This document shows positions 26,892 to 34,737 of a stretch of DNA of 53,441 nucleotides, piece by piece. The stretch is taken from NCBI GenBank assembly GCA_022750335.1, contig JAKIVX010000002.1, positions 1 through 53,441 on the forward strand, given 5' to 3'. Position 1 is the first letter of the stretch. Each line of letters starts with the position of its first letter. A program made the translations under genes and the position numbers. The notes below the pieces were generated by a model, which made no database searches, was not told where the DNA came from, and was given only the letters and a program-made list of their open reading frames with translations. Source of the DNA: Thermoplasmata archaeon (GTDB lineage: Archaea > Thermoplasmatota > Thermoplasmata > Lutacidiplasmatales > UBA184).

Positions 26892-28326
26892 CTCTCAGGC
26901 CGTCCGAGAAGAAGTTCACGCTGATCGCGAACATGAACACGACGAGTCCCGGGAAGAAGATCTGCCACCACGGAACGATGCATCCCGTAGTCTCGGTGCA
27001 GGTGTTGAGGAAGGCCTGGAGGGAGACCACCGAGTTCGCGGACAAGGCGCCCCACTCCGGGAAGTAGGGAGTCGGGAAGATCGGGAATCCGAGGTAAATC
27101 AACACTCCGATCAGGAGCGGGATCGTTCCCACATCGAGCGACATCTGGATGAAGACCGGATACACCGAGTTCGGGATGATGTGCCGCCGGATGATCCGGC
27201 CCCGACTCGCCCCCGCGGCCCGCGCGGACTCCACGTACTTCTGTTCTCGCACAACCAGCACTTGGCCCCGAACGACCCGTGCGTAGAACGGCCACCAGGT
27301 CACCAAGAACGCCATGATGAGCAAGAATACCCGCGAGCCCCCTGGGCCGAGGCCGAGGACCGAGGTCGTGGTCTGGGTGACCACGGCAATCACGACGATC
27401 ACGAACAGGATCTGGGGAATCGAGAGGAAGATGTCGACGAGACGCATGAGAGCCTCGTCGACGGCCCCACCGTAGAAGCCGGAAACGGCCCCGACGACCA
27501 GCCCGACGAGGGCGCCGCCCCCGACGATGGAAGTAGAGATTACCAAGGACCAATCAGCGCCTCGTAACAACCCCTGATAGACGTTGTAGAAACCCGACGA
27601 GGTAGACGGGGTCAAAGTGAGCGACCCGAGGGGCAGCGGCCCCATCGAGAAGTGGGCGAGGTTGAGAGTGGGGGCGATGTCGGACGGGTTCGCGGGAGGT
27701 GTCTGGTAGCAGCCCGGGCCTGGGACCGGCGAGCCTGTCGGGTAGGTACAGACCGTCTGCTCGATCGCCAGACAATCGTTCGGCGTAGTGACATTCAACG
27801 AAACTTGCCAGTTGGCGCTGCCGGAGAGGCCGAACTCATCGAAGGTTACGGAGTAGGTGTGCGCGAGGGCGAACGTCAGGCCCGAGGACGACGCTGCCCC
27901 CGCAGCGTCGGTAGTGGCGGCGGGGGTGGGATGGAACGTGATCTGAACAGTCACCGCTTTACCGGCAACTTGAAAACTCCCCGAAGCCGGAGTGGGAGTG
28001 TAGCCCTTCACCGCCACGGTGTAACCATACGTCCCATTCGGCAAACCGCCTTGCACTGGCACGGAGCTCGCCTCTGTGCTCAGAATCGTGGGGTTGGTGT
28101 AATTGGTCGCGCAGTAGCTGTTGAGGCCGTAGTACGGGAGGGGTTGCGTGCTGGCGTAGACTGCTACGATGACGAAGAAGATGATGACGCCCAACCCGAA
28201 GAGTGCCAGAGTGTTGCGCCGGAGAAAGTACCAGGTTCGCTTGTAGGCGTCGAGGCGAGGGTGGGGGCGCCCCGCCCGCCGGGGTGAGACGGTCGAGGAG
28301 GTTGCAGGGGGAGATGGGCTGCTCAT
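26863..28326 (-). CDS. dppC: Peptide ABC transporter permease, DppC type, with extracellular beta-domain insertion
   Basis: A 487-residue permease (usual length about 300). A cytoplasmic N-terminus and TM1 (about 38-58) are followed by some 155-190 extra residues outside the cell (about 62-250). The five remaining helices carry the EAA loop (VESARAAGASRGRIIRRHI) and end with DALDPRLRR. The insertion contains the secreted beta domain of the binding proteins, with its halves in swapped order: LPNGTYGYTV to VTVQITF (about 94-131) first, then YSVTFDEFGLSGSANW (about 158-173). Cysteine pairs suggest disulfides. It probably docks or positions the substrate-binding proteins. Confidence 0.9.
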   Translation of the reverse strand: MSSPSPPATSSTVSPRRAGRPHPRLDAYKRTWYFLRRNTLALFGLGVIIFFVIVAVYASTQPLPYYGLNSYCATNYTNPTILSTEASSVPVQGGLPNGTYGYTVAVKGYTPTPASGSFQVAGKAVTVQITFHPTPAATTDAAGAASSSGLTFALAHTYSVTFDEFGLSGSANWQVSLNVTTPNDCLAIEQTVCTYPTGSPVPGPGCYQTPPANPSDIAPTLNLAHFSMGPLPLGSLTLTPSTSSGFYNVYQGLLRGADWSLVISTSIVGGGALVGLVVGAVSGFYGGAVDEALMRLVDIFLSIPQILFVIVVIAVVTQTTTSVLGLGPGGSRVFLLIMAFLVTWWPFYARVVRGQVLVVREQKYVESARAAGASRGRIIRRHIIPNSVYPVFIQMSLDVGTIPLLIGVLIYLGFPIFPTPYFPEWGALSANSVVSLQAFLNTCTETTGCIVPWWQIFFPGLVVFMFAISVNFFSDGLRDALDPRLRR

Positions 28327-28332
28327 TCGACC

Positions 28333-29568
28333 CTACCCCAGCCGAACCCGCGGGTCGAGGTAGGCGTACAGAACATCCACGATGATGTTCGCGAGGACCA
28401 CGATGATGGTAAACAGGAGCGTGGCCCCAAAGACGAGCCCGAAGTCGATCCCTCCCTTGGAGATTTGGACCGAATAGGCGAGGATGAGCCCGACCCCGTT
28501 CAGCTTGAACACGTCCTCGATGATGGGGAACCCACCGATGAACGCCGCGAACGTCAGCCCGAGGACAGTGATCGTGACGTTGAGCGAGTTACGCCCGGCG
28601 TGGCGTTTCACCACGGTCTGCTCGGGTATCCCTTCCGCGCGGGCCGTTCGAACGAAGTCGAGGTTCATGACTTCGAGCATGCTGTTCCGAACAAACCGCA
28701 GCAGTCCCGCGATGGAGGCGAACGCGATCACCATGGCGGGAATCGCGATCCGAAGAATCGTGTCCAGCGCCAGCCACCCTTGACCGTGGATCAGGGCGTC
28801 CACGGTAGGGAAACCGGTGGGGTGGCTGATGAATCCGTCGGTCAACCATGACGGATACCCCTGGTTTCCGGCAGCCGCACTGATATTGTAACAAGTATAC
28901 GTCGGCCAGGATCCGGTGAACTCCTGCCAGGTCGTCTCGCCCGGACCGCACCACGGCGGGTGCGCAAAGAATCCGGTCCCTGCCCCAAAGGCGATCACTG
29001 CAGCCATGAGCGCCAAGGAACTCAGGAGGAAACCGGGCAATGCATAACCCGAGAAGGACAGAATTCGTGCGGACTGGTCCACGGGACGGTTGCGGTTCAC
29101 GGCGGCCAAGTTTCCGAGCGGGATGGCGATGATCAGAATGATGGCCAGGGAAAGCGCGGCGAGCTCAAGCGTGTAGGGGAGGAACCAGCCCAGGACCGTC
29201 GAAACCTGCTGTCCCTGTGTGGCCTGGAAGGTCTGGCCGGCAGTGCTACCGTTGCCGACGGTTCCCCAATTCAACGTGAAACTGTTGTAGATGTAGACCG
29301 CCCACTGGACCGGTATCGGTTTGTTGAGGCCCAATTTCGCCAAATCCTCATAGTAAACGGGGTTTCGGCACTCCTGGGCTGGGTTCGTTGGGCAGGGTCG
29401 GAGGGGTTGATACAGCCAGGCGTCTCGGGGGGGAGCCGCCCCGAACTGCGAAGAAAGTCGCTCATGAACGGGGAGTGAACTGACCAGCACGAAGGTAATG
29501 GTCATCACACCGATGATGACCGGGACGAGCAAGATTAGGCGGCGGAGAATGTACACCCACATCCGCAT
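28333..29568 (-). CDS. dppB: Peptide ABC transporter permease, DppB type (paralogue 2)
   Basis: A 411-residue permease, first gene of the dppB-C-D-F operon. Six hydrophobic segments, EAA-like loop NLDFVRTARAEGIPE and C-terminal AYLDPRVRLG match paralogue 1 at 19648-20889 nearly throughout, including the enlarged outside loops with matching cysteines. The ATG at 29568 has a GAGGGGTGAT stretch upstream. The stop is six bases from the dppC start. It is divergent from the binding-protein gene at 30279 across a 710-base gap. Confidence 0.92.
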   Translation of the reverse strand: MRMWVYILRRLILLVPVIIGVMTITFVLVSSLPVHERLSSQFGAAPPRDAWLYQPLRPCPTNPAQECRNPVYYEDLAKLGLNKPIPVQWAVYIYNSFTLNWGTVGNGSTAGQTFQATQGQQVSTVLGWFLPYTLELAALSLAIILIIAIPLGNLAAVNRNRPVDQSARILSFSGYALPGFLLSSLALMAAVIAFGAGTGFFAHPPWCGPGETTWQEFTGSWPTYTCYNISAAAGNQGYPSWLTDGFISHPTGFPTVDALIHGQGWLALDTILRIAIPAMVIAFASIAGLLRFVRNSMLEVMNLDFVRTARAEGIPEQTVVKRHAGRNSLNVTITVLGLTFAAFIGGFPIIEDVFKLNGVGLILAYSVQISKGGIDFGLVFGATLLFTIIVVLANIIVDVLYAYLDPRVRLG

Positions 29569-29610
29569 ATCGAGAAATCACCCCTCTTCTGAGCACCCCA
29601 TCACCTCCTG

Positions 29611-29620
29611 TATTTTATCC
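29611..29620 (-). promoter_or_regulatory. TATA box of the dppB-C-D-F operon
   Basis: The minus strand reads GGATAAAATA. A start site about 25 bases downstream leaves a leader of about 20 bases before the ATG at 29568, with GAGGGGTGAT as a possible ribosome-binding site. Confidence 0.5.
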
Positions 29621-29700
29621 CTATCATGTGCCATAGCATGGTTCGGCAGATTCACGTTCAGGTTCTTGGCCCTCGCAGAATGTAACGGGCTTGCACCGAT

Positions 29701-29890
29701 TCAGCAGGTCTGGCCGAACCTTTCAAGAACTGCTGTTCGGGGTTCCTGTCTTTCAGCTTGAGACCAAACTTCCCTGTAGTTGTAGACTAGGGCACGCGTT
29801 GCTCGAATTCCATCGACTGGCGTGACTGACCGGATTCCAAGCCTGTAGGTTTCGCCGACGTCACGCCACTTATCTGTGCGAGACCAGCGG
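29701..29890 (-). pseudogene. Possible decayed transposase C-terminus
   Basis: On the minus strand the reading WRDVGETYRLGIRS followed about 10 residues later by RATRALVYNYREVW resembles the C-terminal end of archaeal IS4-like transposases (aromatic-rich ETxYR, then an R...VYN..W block). No catalytic residues, no longer frame and no terminal repeats are visible. A weak call: the region could equally be non-coding. Confidence 0.25.
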
Positions 29891-30210
29891 CGCTCGCGAG
29901 CGCGCCTTGACCGTTCCGGATTTCGAGTTGGACCACCGAAGGGGGACGGTAGCGGTCGAGCGCCCGGCCTTCCCACGCATGGGATGCGGTGCGGGCCTAG
30001 GCTCCAATTCGAGTCGATCAGCGGGATAACGTCGGATCGGTTCCGTGGGACGGAACTCGTGCCATGCGATTCTCGGCTCCTAAGAATGGGAAAATTCGCC
30101 CGCCGGGAGCCCGGCCCCTCCGCTCTCGCAGAGAATGGTGCAAGGACGGGGGAACGTTGGTCGGAGCTGGCTCGTGCTGAGATATAACCCGAAATTTCAA
30201 ACTTGTTAAG

Positions 30211-30220
30211 GTTTATATCG
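30211..30220 (+). promoter_or_regulatory. TATA box of the first peptide-binding protein gene
   Basis: GTTTATATCG precedes the ATG at 30279 by about 63 bases, so the leader is about 35-40 bases. This is unlike the leaderless genes nearby. A second AT-rich element (GATATAACC) lies at 30181. Confidence 0.55.
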
Positions 30221-30278
30221 AGGGTCCCGTTGGGTCGCATCGAATGGGCCTCCGGGTCCTCAACGCGGAGCTAGAAGA

Positions 30279-33200
30279 ATGCAGAGCAAAGTAAGATGGG
30301 CGACAGCCATTTTGGGTATTGCCATCGTGGGAGTGATGCTGTTCGGCAACGTGCCATCCACGCATTTTGTGGGTGGGGCCGGAGCAGTATTGCCGACTCA
30401 TGAAGGCTCGTCCAGTATGGCCGGTGCGCCGAAAGCGATCGTTAGGTCGGCGGCGAATCCCCACGTGTCCGAAGGCCCTCACCCGGGCACTCTCGAGATT
30501 TGGGAGGCTACGAGTGGCGGTCCTGAGACCGTGGATCCGAGCGTTTGTTATTACACAGTTTGTGACGAGCCGATTTCTAACGTCTATCAGACGCTGATCG
30601 CGTACAACGGGACGGACGATGGTCCGACCCCCGACAACTACGTGCCGCAGCTCGCGACGTGCGTCCCGGGCTCGCTCGAATGTGCCGCTCAGTTTGGCGG
30701 GAACGACCTGGTCTACCCCAACGCAACCACAGGCGCCCCCCAGTACTACACCTTTGAGATCGATTCTGGCGCGCGCTTCTATGACTCGGCGCACGCGGCA
30801 AGCTGGGGCGTTTACCCTTCGGATGTCGTGTTCACGTTCGCCCGGACGATGGGCTTCGCGGACCTTCAGTACGAGGAGCAGACCAATGGCTGGATCAACA
30901 CGCAGGACCTAGTCCCCCTCGGCAACCCGGGATGGGACAGTGGAATCCACGCGCCCCTCAACAACACGCCGAGCAACATCCTGAACGCGTTCATCGTGAA
31001 CGACTCCACCTACTGCCCCCAGTCGGTGGTCGTGGCCACCAACGGGTGCGTCACCTTCAACGTTGGCGCATCGGGCCAGGCTTGGCCATACTTCCTGGAA
31101 CTCCTCGCGGACAACCTTGGTGGTAGCATCCAGCCGTGCGGCTGGTACACCGCTCAAAGCGCCGGCGTCCCGGGCTTCACGGGAACGAGCGCGGCGAACG
31201 GCGATGGACCGTGCCTCCTCCCCGGCGGCACGACCAGCACGACGCAGCCCGGTTACGAGAACTACGTCAACACGACGGGACCCACCGGTTGGGACTCCTT
31301 CGAGTTGGAAGCGGACAACTGGCCCGCGAACCAGCCAGGGGTTCAGTGGAGCGACGTCGGATCTGGCCCGTACTACGTGGACAACCCCATCAGCCCCGCG
31401 AGCGGGTACACGATGGTGGCCAACCCCGCCTACGCGGCTCCAGTCGGATGCGCGGGCCAGCCGGGCTGCCAGCCCGTGGCCGGCACGTATGTTCCGAACG
31501 TCGACATCGTCTGGGAGAGCGGCACGGTAGGAGACCAGACGGGACTCACCGAGATGGAAGCGGGACAAGCGGACAGCGCCGGGTTCTTTTCGTCGGACCT
31601 CCAACAGGTCCAGACCTACGTGAAGAACTACACGCTGCTGACCAACATCCCCACGCTGACGATCGGTTTCTTCCCGTTGGATCTGACCTTCAACGTGACG
31701 AACGAGCAGACGCAGGACCTGACGGGCCAGCTCAACGTTCCGGGGAACTTCCTCCAGAACGATGCGCTGCGCCAGTTCCTCGTGAACTCGTTCCCCTACA
31801 AGACGATTGATGACACGTTCAACGAGGTCAACAACACGTTGTTCGGAGAAGCGTACGGTGGAGCGATCCCCCACAACATGGGTGACTACTACCCCACGAA
31901 CATCTCCTGGCCGACCGGGGACCCGGTTTCGAGTCCTGGCACGGTAGGCAATGTCACGTGGTGGTGGGCGCAGGCGAACGACCCGTCCAGCTCCCTCTAT
32001 GACCCGGAGCTGGCCGCCTGCACGTCGTCCGCGCCGTGCCGCTGGGCCACCTTCTCGTTCCTCGGGGACACCCCCTTGGACGACCAGATGAACCTGTGGA
32101 ACAGCGAAGTCGCGACCCTGTCGGGCGGAAACCTGACACCGTACTTGGTCGACCAGAGCGGAAACGTGCTGATCACGGATCTCGGCAGCCCGCCGGGCCA
32201 GAACCCACTGCCCGTCTACGACTTTGGGTGGGCCCCGGACTACCCCGACCCGTCGGATTACATGGCGCCGATGTACTACCCCAGCAACTCGTACACGTCG
32301 CCCGACTCGGTCGCTCAGACGATGGCCCTCTCCGTCAACAACGCGTCGACGTGCCCCAACGACTACGGCGCGTGGTCGAACCTCACCTACTGGGCCGGCC
32401 TAACGGCCATCCCAGCGGACTGCCAGGGCGCGGCCTATGACACGATGGTCTCGTTCATGAACCAGGCGCAGTTCAACGCGAACGTCCCCCAGCGCGGGGT
32501 GGAGTACAACCTCGTCGAGCAGATCGCGAACAAGCTCGCGTTGTATGTGTACGACCCGCAATCCGTGGCCGTTATCGACTACGGGAACTGGATCCAACCG
32601 ACGACCATCAACACCAACCCGGTGTTCGGTGGCGGTGGCGTTCAGCTGTGGTACGACTGGAACTACGCGGCGCTCTACCACCAGGCGACGTTCACTGAGG
32701 CGGGCCTGCTCGGCGGGACCAACTGGACCGTCACGGTTGACGGGACCCAGTACAGCTCGCTGAGTACGACGACGGTGACGGTGCCAGCGCTGACCGACGG
32801 GGTGTATGCGTACACCATCGGCGGCATCGCGGGCTACACGTCCAACCCCGTCAGCGGAACGTTTACCATCAGCGCGGCGAACGCCTCGGTGTTCGTGACC
32901 TACACGGCGATCACCGGTCCGACGTACGTCCTGACCTTCGCGGAGACCGGCCTTGCGGCCGGGACCACGTGGACGGTCACGGCGACCAGTTCGACGGGCG
33001 GTGCAGTAGCTACGGGCAACACCACCTCAATCGCCACGGTGGCTCTGCCAGCGGCCAGCTACACCTACGCGGTGCGCCCCGTGACGGGCTACAACACTCC
33101 CGCGGGTGGTACGGTGGACTTGACCGGCGCGATGACCGTCAACGTGACCTTCCTGAGCAAGACCTACTCCGGGTATGCGGTAACGTTTACCGAAACGGGT

Positions 33201-33614
33201 CTGCCGTCAGGGTCTTCGTGGGCGATCTCCGTCAACGGGACGGTCCATACGGAAAGCACGGCGACCATTGTGGTGACGTTGGGCAACGGGTCGTACTCTT
33301 GGGGAGTCACGTCATTCCCCACGGGCTACACGGACACCCCGTCCGCCGGAACGTTCTCGGTCGTGGGCGCGGTCCAGGTCGTCGACATCAAGGCGGCGGC
33401 GGTCCAGTCGGTCACACCAGCCAGCAACCCAGCCTGGACGTATCTCAGCACGCTCGCGTGGGTCCTCATCGGGGTCCTCGCACTGCTGGTGATCATCTTC
33501 CTGGCGCTGGCGCTGATGGCGGGACGGCGACCCCCGAGCAGCCCACCGGAAAGCTGGTCCTCGAGTTCGTCCACCCCGACGGACATGAAGGGCAACTCGG
33601 GAGGCAGTTCGTAG
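30279..33614 (+). CDS. dppA: Membrane-anchored peptide-binding protein (SBP family 5) with three beta repeats
   Basis: The solute receptor of the Dpp system, 1111 residues against about 500-550 in bacteria. Order: signal segment (1-36), family 5 binding domain (about 65-800) starting GTLEIWEATSGGPETVDP and including VYPSDVVFTFARTMG and VYDFGWAPDYPDPSDYMAP, three beta repeats (about 803-1040), a membrane helix (about 1055-1080) and a serine-rich cytoplasmic tail. It has many cysteines in close pairs, suggesting disulfides. There is no lipobox: the protein is held by the C-terminal helix. Divergent from dppB-C-D-F. The protein starting at 50334 is a close paralogue. Confidence 0.93.
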   Translation: MQSKVRWATAILGIAIVGVMLFGNVPSTHFVGGAGAVLPTHEGSSSMAGAPKAIVRSAANPHVSEGPHPGTLEIWEATSGGPETVDPSVCYYTVCDEPISNVYQTLIAYNGTDDGPTPDNYVPQLATCVPGSLECAAQFGGNDLVYPNATTGAPQYYTFEIDSGARFYDSAHAASWGVYPSDVVFTFARTMGFADLQYEEQTNGWINTQDLVPLGNPGWDSGIHAPLNNTPSNILNAFIVNDSTYCPQSVVVATNGCVTFNVGASGQAWPYFLELLADNLGGSIQPCGWYTAQSAGVPGFTGTSAANGDGPCLLPGGTTSTTQPGYENYVNTTGPTGWDSFELEADNWPANQPGVQWSDVGSGPYYVDNPISPASGYTMVANPAYAAPVGCAGQPGCQPVAGTYVPNVDIVWESGTVGDQTGLTEMEAGQADSAGFFSSDLQQVQTYVKNYTLLTNIPTLTIGFFPLDLTFNVTNEQTQDLTGQLNVPGNFLQNDALRQFLVNSFPYKTIDDTFNEVNNTLFGEAYGGAIPHNMGDYYPTNISWPTGDPVSSPGTVGNVTWWWAQANDPSSSLYDPELAACTSSAPCRWATFSFLGDTPLDDQMNLWNSEVATLSGGNLTPYLVDQSGNVLITDLGSPPGQNPLPVYDFGWAPDYPDPSDYMAPMYYPSNSYTSPDSVAQTMALSVNNASTCPNDYGAWSNLTYWAGLTAIPADCQGAAYDTMVSFMNQAQFNANVPQRGVEYNLVEQIANKLALYVYDPQSVAVIDYGNWIQPTTINTNPVFGGGGVQLWYDWNYAALYHQATFTEAGLLGGTNWTVTVDGTQYSSLSTTTVTVPALTDGVYAYTIGGIAGYTSNPVSGTFTISAANASVFVTYTAITGPTYVLTFAETGLAAGTTWTVTATSSTGGAVATGNTTSIATVALPAASYTYAVRPVTGYNTPAGGTVDLTGAMTVNVTFLSKTYSGYAVTFTETGLPSGSSWAISVNGTVHTESTATIVVTLGNGSYSWGVTSFPTGYTDTPSAGTFSVVGAVQVVDIKAAAVQSVTPASNPAWTYLSTLAWVLIGVLALLVIIFLALALMAGRRPPSSPPESWSSSSSTPTDMKGNSGGSS
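32684..33395 (+). repeat. Three tandem secreted beta-domain repeats in the first binding protein
   Basis: Copies begin near 32684, 32929 and 33178, each about 72-75 codons. The consensus opens TFTETGLxxGTxW, then a strand NxSVTVNG, a threonine/serine stretch, LxNGxYxYTV, GYTxxPxxGTFTV and a closing xVTVxVTF strand. The copies differ enough at DNA level to be old duplications. Confidence 0.85.
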
Positions 33615-33659
33615 GCCGCGTGCGGGGTCCGACCCTCGCGCACTAACCCTTTCCTCGCC

Positions 33660-33700
33660 CCCGAGTTCCCCGAAAGGGGAACTCGGGCGGTTGTTCTTTT
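33660..33700. terminator. Strong hairpin terminator after the binding-protein gene
   Basis: A perfect 12-base-pair stem CCCGAGTTCCCC/GGGGAACTCGGG (33660-33671 with 33676-33687) is closed by a GAAA tetraloop and followed by a T-rich stretch TTGTTCTTTT. It lies 46 bases after the dppA stop. The hairpin also lies downstream of the convergent pth2 gene and could serve both. Confidence 0.7.
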
Positions 33701-33802
33701 CCTACGTCAGAGCTGCCGCCAGTCCCGCCGAACGGTAGGCTGGGGTCGATCTGCTAGTCAAACGCTGCGCGACCGACTACGGGGCGCCAGTGGGTCCCGA
33801 GT

Positions 33803-34189
33803 CTACAGAAGCCCGAGCGAGCCCGTTACGGGGTCCAACTGGGCCGCAGGCGAGGGGCCGAGGCCGATACAGGTTCGAGTTCCCGGGGCGACCTCGGTCA
33901 GACCTGCATCCTCGACCCAGGCCACTGGGATCCCGCGGGCCCGGGCGTTCGAGGCGATCGACTCAAGGTCCGCCAGCGATGGGGCGCTCAGCACGATCTT
34001 CTTCTGACCGGCCTGGAGCCACACCGCGAGAGACTCGGCGTGACGCTTCTCGGCCGATAGAACGAGCATCACCGCCGCGTGGGCGACCTGCGCGGCCGCC
34101 TTGCCCGCCGTGAGGCGCAACTCCCCTCGGACCACGAGGACCATCTTGTAGTCAGTCCCCGCCGCCAGTCCCGCGCGTCTACTCGGCAT
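33803..34189 (-). CDS. pth2: Peptidyl-tRNA hydrolase 2
   Basis: Frees tRNA from prematurely released peptidyl-tRNA. The 128-residue protein has the archaeal/eukaryotic Pth2 core: KMVLVVRGELRLTAGKAAAQVAHAAV, then GQKKIVLSAPS, GIPVAWVEDAGLTEVAPGT and CIGLGP. The ATG at 34189 leaves a ten-residue lead before the first strand. A longer GTG start at 34366 would run back into the upstream gene. Last gene of the srp54 run, with an 11-base overlap with the preceding gene. Confidence 0.95.
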   Translation of the reverse strand: MPSRRAGLAAGTDYKMVLVVRGELRLTAGKAAAQVAHAAVMLVLSAEKRHAESLAVWLQAGQKKIVLSAPSLADLESIASNARARGIPVAWVEDAGLTEVAPGTRTCIGLGPSPAAQLDPVTGSLGLL

Positions 34190-34721
34190 AGGAAATCTCC
34201 CGGTCGCGGCGAAGTCTTGAGCTTTCCTCGCGAAGGGCCTCGAGCCGGAGGCGCAGCGGGCCGACCTCAGTGCCGGAAGGGTCGGCGACCCGGAGTGCGT
34301 GTTCGACCCGTCGCTCCTCGCGGGCGAGGCGGTCGAGGCGTCGGGTAAGTTCCCAGGCGCCCTCACCTCCAGGATCCGGCGCAGGAACCTCTGTAGGCGG
34401 TGGATGAGTGTCGTAGGCCCCGACTCTCCATCCTGAGATGAAGGACACGAGGGTGACGAACAACAGGGCCACTTCGAGCTCGGGGTTGGTCCAGAACGGC
34501 CCGAATCCGCTCGGGGCCACGGCCAGCAGCAGGTAGCCGATCACGATTGTCCACCCCACGCTGAGGACGAACGAGAGGGTGACCACCTCGACCCCCCGGC
34601 GCCACGCCTCAGCTCCCCGGATTCTCCATTCCGGGAACACCGCTCGGGTCGTGGTGTATCCCGGGAAGAAGAACAGCAATAGGAGTCCGGCGACCGACTC
34701 GACCACGCTCGTCGCCGTCAT
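34179..34721 (-). CDS. DUF1616-like membrane protein with C-terminal coiled coil
   Basis: 180 residues. Hydrophobic segments occur at about 8-25, 45-68 and 80-98. The opening LLLLFFFPGYTTTRAVFP resembles archaeal DUF1616 membrane proteins (LxxFxPGYxxxxxLFP). After a proline-rich linker, residues about 123-175 are a charged heptad-like helix (RLDRLAREERRVEHALR). Function unknown. It lies between srp54 and pth2 with a 16-base gap and an 11-base overlap. Confidence 0.7.
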   Translation of the reverse strand: MTATSVVESVAGLLLLFFFPGYTTTRAVFPEWRIRGAEAWRRGVEVVTLSFVLSVGWTIVIGYLLLAVAPSGFGPFWTNPELEVALLFVTLVSFISGWRVGAYDTHPPPTEVPAPDPGGEGAWELTRRLDRLAREERRVEHALRVADPSGTEVGPLRLRLEALREESSRLRRDREISYAE

Positions 34722-34737
34722 CCGACCGCCGTTCGAA

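Larger units (their letters stand above)
29569..30278. other. Long AT-richer intergenic region between divergent dpp units
   Basis: About 710 bases hold the two divergent promoters. TATTTTATCC at 29611 reads as a TATA box on the minus strand, and GTTTATATCG at 30211 on the plus strand. Base composition is visibly less GC-rich than in the neighbouring genes. The middle carries no convincing gene. A possible transposase remnant is listed separately. Confidence 0.6.

Noticed and set aside
29600-29609. AGGAGGTGA on the minus strand, a perfect anti-16S match, followed by a seven-codon frame
   Set aside because: The TATA box at 29611 places the predicted start site downstream of it, so it would not be in the dppB messenger. 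The spacing to the ATG is also too short.
33688-33802. tRNA-like sequence between the terminator and pth2
   Set aside because: Some short GC stems exist, but no cloverleaf or T-loop consensus forms.
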